Assembly: GCA_022925895.1 (NCBI GenBank)
Contig: JAKSYS010000331.1
Location: 1 to 64,000, forward strand
DNA: 64,000 nucleotides
Origin: Fragilaria crotonensis
Lineage: Eukaryota; Bacillariophyta; Fragilariophyceae; Fragilariales; Fragilariaceae
Reading direction: 5' to 3'
Position 1 is the first letter of the stretch. Each line of letters starts with the position of its first letter. The position numbers and the translations under genes were made by a program. The notes beneath the pieces are model-generated. The model saw nothing but the letters and a program-made list of their open reading frames with translations, had not been told where the DNA came from and ran no database searches. This document shows, one piece after another, positions 55,698 to 64,000 of the stretch.

Positions 55698-57730
55698 CTA
55701 TGACCTACCTCTTGCAACTTTTAAGGCATGCTTGAGTAGGCCTCGAACATTTTCAAGAGCGCCTCGCAAACCCTGCTCTGGCACCATGATGACAATAGAC
55801 CCACGACCCGTTGGGAGGTACCCAACCAGCGTTTCCAATACAGCACTTGCCGCACATTCCGAGGCCGCTCCTTGTCGCGCTTGAAGTGCCAGTGCATCTG
55901 CAACTTTCGTTAAGCGGTGACGAAGCTCAGTGGCGACATTAAGCTGATACCGAAAGGAAGAATTGCATACAATGACAAGCACATCGACAGAACCAAGATC
56001 ATCGTGGTTGTCTCCGTCTTGAGCACAAAAATCATAGAGGCTTGCCACATCTCCAGCAAAGGATTTTTCGAAATAATGTCTACCGCACCACTCTTGGAAC
56101 CACTGAGCCGATTTCACCACGGCAGACACCTGATTCAGGAGGCACTTGTATTCGTCGCATCTGCCGGTGAATTCATGACATGGACCACAGCAACGTGCAA
56201 AGACTTGGATTTCGATTTCATATCCGAGTTCAGGTGCAGCGAATCTTTCACTTTTGATCCATGACTATGTCTGAGCAATAAAAGTGTGAATTCCTCGCCA
56301 TTCTTGGCCTCCGTCCGTTGACTCGTCGCTTGTGGCAGCAACAACAACCCTTCGGCATCTCGTACGCTCATCAATCGTGACGATTGTTGAACTCCTGTGG
56401 AAGTGGCGATCAATTTGGTGCCCTGGTGAGATAATGTGACACGATGGTACTCGGGTCGCTCCACATCGAGCTTGACATCATGCGAGAGCACGGCTGTCAT
56501 TTCTGGGTGGACCCAGGCGCTTTGCACTATGCTGTGCCCCTTTTCCTCGAAACTGGCCTCTTCAGCGATACTCGCTATCATCATCCCGTCCCACAATAGC
56601 TGCAGGCAGGGTCGCAAGAGCAAGTGTGCACATACGAATCCGGAGACTGGATTGCCAGGGAGTGCAAAAAGTAGTTGCGTTCGACTTGCGTGTTGCATAG
56701 TGACAAACGTGGTGGGCTTGCCAGGTTTCATATGCATCCTACCCATGTGCAGGGTCCCATCTAGATGCTGCACCAGAATTTCTTCCATCACATCCGATTC
56801 GCCTCTGGAGATTCCGCCGGTCGTGACAATCACGTCGCAGCCGGCTTTCGTAATGGCGTCGCGCAAGGTCTCTGTCAGGGATGCGATGTCATCGTCCCTT
56901 TGAATTCCAAGATCAACCGGGGTGCATGTTTGGAAGCTAGATAAGAGTGACAGTAGGATAGGTCGGTTGACATCTGGAATTTTGCCATAGCTATTGGATG
57001 GCTTGTCGTCGGGTCGTAAGAGCTCATTTCCCGTCGAGAGGACGCCCACGCGGATGCTCCTTTGCACCGTCACACTCTCAACATTTGCTTGTAGCAGCAG
57101 ACCAATGGCCGCGGAGTCTATGCAGTGACCCTTGGGTAAAACTACCGACCCAGCGGGTATGTCACAACCCACTTGGCGGACCCAGGTGCCAGGTTTGATC
57201 TTCGCCATCTTTTGAACAGCTATCCGCGTGTGATCCTGTGAGACCTGACACTCTTCGATAGGGACAACGCAATCACATGAGTCCGGAAGAACGGCTCCTG
57301 TTGTAATGTAGTAGGCACTGGGCAATTCGGATGATTTCTCAGCGAACAAACCAGCGTCGCGGCCGGCATATATCTTGTCGACCACGACATGAGTCCATGT
57401 TACAGCTGCGTTCGCATGTGCCGGCATTGATGCTTTATCGTCCAAAACATCCTTGCTGTGAATTGCATATCCATCCATGATACTTGCATTGTAGGCGGGA
57501 TAGCCAGGTTCCGACATGATCACATCTTCAGCTACACGTCGACCTAACAACTGCTTCCATGGCCAGTCGTCACTGGCATGAGCTCGCTGGAGCTGTCGTA
57601 GTGAAATAGTCTCACTGTCGACACCGTCGGATATCAACTTCAGTGCGGTTTGACGAAGGACAGTGCGAATGGCGTCGGGGACGGTCACCATGGGGTGAAC
57701 CCTCTTTTCGAACGTTTCGATAGGCGTCAT
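55698..57730 (-). CDS. molybdenum cofactor protein: MoeA domain fused to degenerate Mog-like domain, one frameshift
   Basis: The frame 56135-57730 is a complete MoeA (Cnx1 E/gephyrin E) domain. It has SIMDGYA, TTGAVLPDSCDCVVPIEE, VGVLSTGNEL, VTTGGISRGESD and ALPGNPVSGFVCAHLLLRP. It inserts molybdenum into molybdopterin. One extra base near 56165 continues the product into frame 55698-56129, giving FTGRCDEYKCLLNQVSAVV and ending GSIVIMVPEQGLRGALENVRGLLKHALK. The end has the shape of the C-terminus of Mog/Cnx1-G domains, which adenylate molybdopterin. In this second domain the usual TTGGTG-type loop is replaced by VIVCNSSF, so it may be inactive or strongly diverged. Order E then G is as in plant Cnx1. 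The identity of the second domain is inferred. Confidence 0.75.
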
Positions 57731-57989
57731 GGAACAGGTATTGGTTTAAAGGTTAGCAGCAATGGGAATCGTCAAAGAACACCCACCGTCGCGAGGCAAG
57801 TGCGCTGAGGTCTGTGATGGAATATCCTACTATATCCTACTATATCCTACTATATTATAAATTAATTGTGTGCGTGCGTGCGTCCGTCTGTTACGGAGTA
57901 TGACCACTCTGGGGTACTGGATCAAATGAATACTGTCTGAATTTTTTCACTACGGAGCTTCGCCAGGGTTGAGTACTGAAAGTAAACAG
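57731..57989. repeat. tandem TATATCCTAC units and left copy of Helitron-flanking repeat
   Basis: 57820-57855 has about four TATATCCTAC units. From about 57857 to 57990 runs a sequence (TATAAATTAATTGTGTGCGT, GTTACGGAGTATGACCACTC, ATACTGTCTGAATTTTTTCA, GGTTGAGTACTGAAAGTAAA) that recurs almost exactly at 63448-63593 and in part at 63683-63780. Confidence 0.9.
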
Positions 57990-58381
57990 TAACCAAGAAG
58001 CTTCGCCAGTATTGGTGCTTGGCCCCCCCATGAACGCAAATTTTTTGGTTATAAAAATCATCCCTTACTCAAATAACGTTTTATTAACGGTGGGTTTCTT
58101 CGTTTTTTGAAAAATAACGCTTAATTAACGGCGGGTTGCGTCGTGAAGTTGTATTATTGGTGGTCATTGCACAGTACTGTACGCTGGCTGTACTGTAGTC
58201 CCTGTTACGACTCTACATTGTACTCCAGTACCTCATACACTCACTCACTATAAGATGTACTCCGAGTACTGTACAGTATGGTACGCTGTACTGTAGACTC
58301 CAGTACCTCATACACCTACAGTAATTGTACCGCTCACATAATTCCTTGCTTCCAATTCTTTCCAATCAGCATATAACCATT

Positions 58382-61300
58382 ATGTCACACCCAAGTAAAC
58401 ATTCACTATCAACAAAGCCAGCTGCCATTGCAGCAAGGAAAAGCGTGCCAAACCGCAACCTGTCCCAAGAAGAAGGTGGTGACCCTGTAGCTGCCACACA
58501 GATGGCCGCCATCACCACCAGGAACCGTGAGCAGAAGAGACAAACACGTCTGGAGCGCCTCCAGAGATCTCAAGAAGGTGACCCTGTTGCTGTCACACAG
58601 ATGGCCACCATCACCACCAGGAACCGTGAGCAGAAGAGACAAACACGTCTGGAGCGCCTCCAGAGATCTCAAGAAGGTGACCCTGTTGCTGTCACACAGA
58701 TGGCTGCCATCACCACTCAGCACCAAGAGAACATGAGACAAACACGTCTGGAGCGCCTCCAGAGATCTCAAGAAGGTGACCCTGTTGCTGCCACACAGAT
58801 GGCTGCCATCACCACTCAGCACCAAGAGCACATGAGACAAACACGTCTGGAGCGCCTCCAGAGATCTCAAGAAGGTGACCCTGTTGCTGCCACACAGATG
58901 GCTGCCATCACCACTCAGCACCAAGAGCACATGAGACAAACACGCCAAAGTTGCCAATGCACCAATGGCGCAGCCTATTCATCTGCTCCTGCTCCAGCAC
59001 GTCATGTCCTTGGCCCATGCACAGTTGAATGTCAGGGCTGCTCTGCACTGCATTTTCCAAATGAATCAAGGTCTGAAAGGGGCTACTTTTCATCTTGCTG
59101 TGCCAAGGGCAAGGTATCTCTCCTCCCTCTTGATCCCACACCAAATGTGTTGATGGATCTTTTTCATGCACATGAATTGTTCATGCCACACATCCGTGCC
59201 TACAACTCTGCCTTGAGTTTTGCCTCAATAGGCGCTAATGTGGATGATGCTTTGATTGATAGGAGTTGTGGAATTTATACTTTTCGCATTCATGGCTCAA
59301 TGTACCACCGGTTAGGATCATTGCTCCCAGAACCTGGACAGCATCCTGCTTTTGCACAACTCTATTTCTATGACACTAACCATGAGGTGGACAATCGTTT
59401 ACATCATTTGAATACCTTGGACAGGAATACTTTGGTTTTATTGCAGCAAATGATTCAGAATCAAAACCGGCTGTATGGATTATTCAAGCAAGCTCTTGAT
59501 GAGGAAACCTTGGCCAGTAATACTGATGGTAATCATGATGTTGAATTGCCTGGCCACAATGTTGCAATGCATATCCTGGATCAACCTGAATTGGACAACA
59601 GACGGTACAATGCACCAAGTTCCAGTGAGGTAGCTGTGATTCTTCCTGACGAAGGTTCAGGTAACCGTGATATTCGAGTATTGCCGTGCTGGAGCAATTC
59701 AGTCAATCTCAGAGCTCCATCCCGACTATTCTCCACTGGCATATGTACTCCTTTTTCCAACAGGCTCCCAAGAGGCTGGCATCCTGGCATGATGCAAACT
59801 GGTCCAAATGCTACGACTCCACATTTGACAAGATTAACTTGCCTCATGCATGCTGCATTTCGGCTTTTTGTACGACCTGCTGCTCAGTTCTCCAATCACC
59901 TTCACTTTGCGGGGAAGCTGTTTCACCAATACATTGTGGACTGCTATGCCCAAGTGGAACAAGGCCGTCTTAATTTCATCCGTCTTAATCAACCAAGATT
60001 GCGTGCTGAACTTTATCAAGGCATTGCAGATGCTGTTGCTGGTGAGGATGTGACAAACACTCGACAGCTGGGGCGACGAATCATTCTGCCTTCATCTCAC
60101 ATTGGAAGTGCAAGAAACATGCACCAGCTTTGCCAGGATGCATTGGCAATTGTGCGCCGAATGGGCAAGCCAGACCTCTTTATTACAATGACAACCAATC
60201 CGCAGTGGCCAGAAGTTGTTGAAAACCTTCTTCCTGGCCAAACTGTAAATGACAGACCAGATTTGGTGGCACGAGTGTTCCATCTCAAATTTACAGAGAT
60301 GATGATTGACCTCCAGAAGCGGCAAGTGCTTGGAAGGGTTGTGGCTGCTATCTACACCATCGAATTTCAGAAGCGAGGATTGCCATGCACATGTACTGGT
60401 CATTTTGGCAGAGAATGACAAACCGCGCACAGAATCTGACATTGACCATATTGTTTCAGCTGAGATCCCAGATGCATTGATAGATCCTGAACTTTTGCAA
60501 CTGTGAAGAGGTGTATGTTGCATGGGCCCTGTGGCACCAAAGTTTCCCCAATCGATGGAAAAATTTGAAGTGTTGTAATAGTTCTACAAAGCCAGCAGGT
60601 GAATGCAAGGACAAGTATCCCCGGCCCTTTCAAGATGAGACAACACTCAATGATGATGGATTCCTCAATATCATCGACGTGATGATGGAAGGACTGTAAC
60701 TGTTCGAGGAGCTGAGTTGGACAACCGCTGGGTTGTGCCATATAATTGCCATCTTACCAAGAAGTATGATTGTCATATCAATGTTGAGGTGTGCAATTCA
60801 GTGCAGGCCGTCAAGTACCTCTACAAGTATGTATACAAGGGACACGACCGTGCTGCAGTCCAGATGGGGGAAGATGTTGATGAGATCAAGCTCTATCTTG
60901 ATGGACGTTATGTCTCTGCATCAGAGGCATGCTGGCGCCTCTTCAGCCTTCGTCTACATTCAGAGAAGCCCAATGTGATGCGCCTAATGTTCCATCTTCC
61001 CAATCAGCAATCAGTGGTTTTTGAGGAAAATGAAAATGTTGCTCAAGTGCTTGCAAGAGGACCACCCTGTACACAATTGACTGCCTGGTTGGACCTCAAT
61101 CGGCATGATCAGTATGCTCGCCAGTTCCTTTATCATGACATCCCACAACACTACACATGGAAAAGTGCTGGTGTCGAGAAGTGCTGGGTACGACGCTCAA
61201 TCACCGGCAGACATTCCCCACTGTGTCTCGCCTCTACAGTGCTTCCCCTTCTTCTGGTGAGAGATACTTCCTGCGAAGGATGTTGACTGTAGTGAAAGGT

Positions 61301-63210
61301 GCAACAAGCTTTGAAGCTCTACGAACCGTTGATGATGTACTTTGTCCAACATTTCAAGATGCCTGTCGTACATTGGGTCTTCTAGATGATGATACTGAGT
61401 GGCATCGAGCCATGCAGGAAGCCACACAGACACTCTCCCCAGCAAGGCTCAGAAGACTTTTTGCAATCATCCTCTTCAACTGTGATGTCTCTGACCCAAG
61501 GTCACTCTATGACTCTCACTGGGCTGCCCTGTCAGAAGACTATGCACACCGTCAACCCAGCCTTAGTGAACAACACCTGCAGGACCTCCTTGTGCGTAAA
61601 CTTGATGCCCTTCTGGGGATAATGCACAGCCGTTCTGTATTCGAATGGATACCATCCCTCCGCACACTTCTGGTTGAGGAGCATGGGAGTGCCATGGACA
61701 ACAATTCAGTCAACCATTTGTTAGAATTGCAGCTGTCATCATCCAACACTGATATTCAACAGCAGCTGGATCGCCTCCCTCTCCTGAATCTTGAACAGCG
61801 TGCTATTTTTGATGCTGTACTTGCTTCTGTGAACAACAATGCTGGTACTGAAAATCAGAAAAATGTTTATTTTGTTGATGGACCTGCAGGCTCAGGTAAG
61901 ACGGAGTTGTTCAGGATGATCCTTGCCAAGGTGCGCAGTGAAGGAAGGTTGCCCTTGCAACGGCCATATCAGGCATTGCTGCCTCAAACTTTGCCCCTTT
62001 GGGCCGTACTCTGCACTATATATCCGGGCTTCCAATTCAATTATATGAAACATCCATGTGCAACCTATCAAAAGAGAAGGCAGAAGTTATGAAGGTTGCA
62101 AAGATTTTGATCATTGATGAGATCACAATGCTTAAGGGTGTTGGTCTTGATGTTCTTTCACAGTCTCTTTGTGATTTACTTGAACGTAATGATGCTCCTT
62201 TTGGTGGCTTGGTTGTCGTCATGGGTGGTGACTTTCGTCAAGTGCTTCCCATACTACGCCATGCTGGAAGAGCTACCACTGTGCATTCAACTGTCCTACA
62301 ATCCAAAGTCTGGCAAACATCATCTGTGAATGTAATGCAACTCTCTGAAAATATGCGATTGCGAATGGACTTACAGAACACGAATGCTAACCCAGAGTTC
62401 CAAGAAGTACTTTCCCATTTTGCATCTTTCCTGTTGAGGATCGGCGAGGATATGGAGCCTTCCCCAATAAATCTACCATCTTATATATTCCAGCCTCAGG
62501 ATACAAACGAACTGGTTGAGCATGTGTTTGATGATTTTTCTTCCAATGAACCAGCCTATTGGTCTGAACGTGCTATTCTATGTCCTAAAAACAAAGATGT
62601 TCAAAGAATCAATGATATGGTAACCTCAAGGCTACCTCATGATGAACATGTGTTTCTCAGTATTGACAACATCATATCTGAGGAACCTAATGATCCTGCA
62701 CATACCCTCTATCCTCCTGAATTCCTGAACTCTTTGGAGCTATCTGGCCTTCCACCACATTGCCTCACTCTGAAAAAAGGCATGTTGGTCATGCTGCTCC
62801 GAAACCTATCAAGCACACTCAGCAATGGCACCCGTCTCATTGTTCGCCGTATCTCACAGTCTGTCCTCCAGTGTTTGATTCCTACCACTGCAGAAATTGT
62901 GGACATACCACGGATTGCTCTCCTATCACCTCAAGATGAGCTGCCATTTGTCTTCAAACGACGTCAGTTTCCAGTTCAACCAGCATATGCAATGACGATC
63001 AACAAGAGTCAAGGTCAAACATTGCGAAGAGTTGGCATTTTCTTGCCACAAGGTGTATTTGCACATGGCCAGCTTTACGTTGCTCTCTCAAGAGTTCGTA
63101 ACCCACATGATCTTTTCATATTTACTGATGGTCATCTTCTGCACAACATTGTTTATAAGGAGGTCCTGATATCAAAACTGTGCCCTCAGTATCATCAACA
63201 GGATTTGTAA
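58382..63210 (+). pseudogene. Helitron Rep-helicase, multiply frameshifted
   Basis: Pieces in order: 58382-60418, about 60380-60506, 60511-60699, about 60660-61286, 61157-62092 and about 61950-63210. Start: five 33-residue repeats. Then a Helitron-like N domain (LQQMIQNQNRLYGLFKQA, LHFAGKLFHQYIVDCYAQVEQ), and Rep with the HUH-type pair in GLP.HAHVLVILAEND (break of about two bases near 60383). Next comes HGPCGTK, then YNCHLTKKYDCHINVEVCNS and KYLYKYVYKG. The Pif1-type helicase has Walker A GPAGSGKT, Walker B LIIDEITML, GGDFRQVLPI, AYAMTINKSQGQT and LYVALSRVR. HUH Rep nicks one strand and Pif1-like helicase unwinds for rolling-circle transposition. At least six frame changes make it inactive as assembled, though stretches between are well conserved. 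Confidence 0.88.
58461..58945 (+). repeat. 99-bp in-frame tandem repeat in the Helitron gene
   Basis: Five units of 99 bp (about 58470, 58575, 58674, 58773, 58872) encode EGDPVA.TQMA.ITT......RQTRLERLQRSQ. The last is shortened. Units differ in two blocks (TRNREQK versus TQHQEHM), a gradient showing stepwise duplication. Charged, helix-prone; no named domain. Confidence 0.95.
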
Positions 63211-64000
63211 ACAACTTCAATACTGTGTATTTTGGCAATCTAAATTAGCAAATTTCTATGAATTTGTCACTTTTTTCCTCATCTAATTGTGTTGTAAAAC
63301 ACATCGTTTGCAGCACGCTTGCCACTACACACAACCGTGCACAACCCATACCGTACATGTATTCCAAAAGTCCGACCAATTGGGAGGCGTGGGTTTTTTC
63401 GTTTTTACCGTACACGTATTCCAAAAGTCCGACCAATTGGGAGGCACCCACTAGTTATAAATTAATTGTGTGCGTGCGTGCGTGCGTCCGTCTGTTACGG
63501 AGTATGACCACTCTGGGGTACTGGATCAAATGAATACTGTCTGAATTTTTTCACTTCGCCAGGGTTGAGTACTGAAAGTAAACAGTAACAGTAAAAGTAG
63601 TGGTACGGAGTACGACCAGGTTGGGGGTACTGTACGTCCAGTTTCCTGTAGTAGACACTCCGATCAAATGTGAGGTACCCACTAGTTATAAATTAATTGT
63701 GTGCGTGTGTGAGTGCGTGCGTCCGTCTGTTACGGAGTATGACCACTCTGGGGTACTGGATCAAATGAATACTGTCTCATACTCGGAGCATAAATGTCAT
63801 ACATGCATACTGGAGTACTCCGTACGCGATGTCGGTAAGATTTGCATATACGTACATGCGTCAGTGCGTGCGTCTGTTACGGAGTAGGACCACTCTGGGG
63901 TACTGCACTACTTGCGTATAGTACTGAACTGTACAAACAGTACACACAACCGTGCACAGTGCACAACCCATACCGTACACGTATTCCAAAAGTCCGACCA
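63211..64000. repeat. complex tandem repeat array running off the window
   Basis: The phrases TACCGTACACGTATTCCAAA and AGTCCGACCA occur at 63349-63385, 63409-63436 and 63971-64000. The block from TATAAATTAATTGTGTGCGT to GTACTGGATCAAATGAATAC occurs at 63448 and 63683, and partly at 63860. GTGC/GCGT short repeats lie inside. The unit is composite, with partial inner duplications. The array is truncated by the window end. No gene is present. Confidence 0.85.

Larger units (their letters stand above)
57990..63320 (+). mobile_element. Helitron, degenerate, RepHel type
   Basis: A single long plus-strand Rep/helicase gene occupies the interior. The ends are not defined; no clear 5'-TC or 3'-CTRR with hairpin was identified, so boundaries are approximate. 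The 5' flank has two diverged ~37-bp direct repeats (AATAACGTTTTATTAACGG at about 58073 and AATAACGCTTAATTAACGG at about 58110). The element lies between matching copies of a tandem repeat. It may have inserted into that array or carry it at its ends. Confidence 0.75.

Overview
This is a nuclear window from a eukaryote, most likely a photosynthetic stramenopile and probably a pennate diatom (inference). Three things support this: short GT-AG introns (71, 86, 98 and 131 bp); a protein with an ER-type signal peptide followed by a Phe at the predicted cleavage site, as in complex plastids; and an assortment of gene families seen in diatoms (GDA1/CD39 apyrase, sulfotransferase, GT-like enzyme, CYP710-like P450, acetate/propionate-type CoA-transferase, ankyrin protein). 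Housekeeping genes alternate with transposons and repeats. Gene-free DNA is strikingly rich in GTAC-type palindromic words.

Layout. 1-5250: a large imperfect foldback repeat, then a decayed transposon with a very long IS630/Tc1/mariner-like transposase. 5.7-6.55 kb: P-loop kinase. 6.95-7.47 kb: a TIR miniature element with TTA duplication. 8.32-11.85 kb: a second, diverged long-transposase element with TA-flanked inverted repeats. 12-21.5 kb: eRF1 methyltransferase-like gene, ESF2/ABT1, a fucosyltransferase-like gene (frameshifted), sulfotransferase, DEAD-box helicase with an intron, and a sterol-desaturase-like P450 (frameshifted). 21.9-23.2 kb: a non-autonomous hAT element with a perfect 8-bp target duplication and an internal AATTTGCTTAC array. 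26.4-37.7 kb: SNF2 helicase with C-terminal PDZ-like domains, MED10, apyrase, ABC1/ADCK kinase, ankyrin protein. 38-39.2 kb: a ~190-bp satellite. 41-42.8 kb: a multiply frameshifted alpha/beta hydrolase. 43-57.7 kb: plastid GPLG-repeat protein, 3-hydroxyisobutyrate dehydrogenase-cupin fusion, two glycine-zipper paralogues, threonine dehydratase, class I aldolase, CoA-transferase-EF-hand fusion, MoeA-Mog-like molybdenum cofactor protein. 57.8-64 kb: a broken Helitron flanked by copies of a tandem repeat that runs off the window.

The metabolic genes fit an ordinary mixotroph-like core (glycolysis, branched-chain amino acids, short-chain acyl-CoA, sterols, Moco); no operon logic is expected. Several genes that otherwise look sound are broken only by single missing bases, often in short homopolymers. 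Assembly error is therefore as likely as pseudogenization for those. The most unusual items are the long-transposase family, the hAT element with its motif array, the plastid GPLG repeats, and the domain fusions (SNF2-PDZ, dehydrogenase-cupin, CoA-transferase-EF-hand, MoeA with a degenerate Mog domain).
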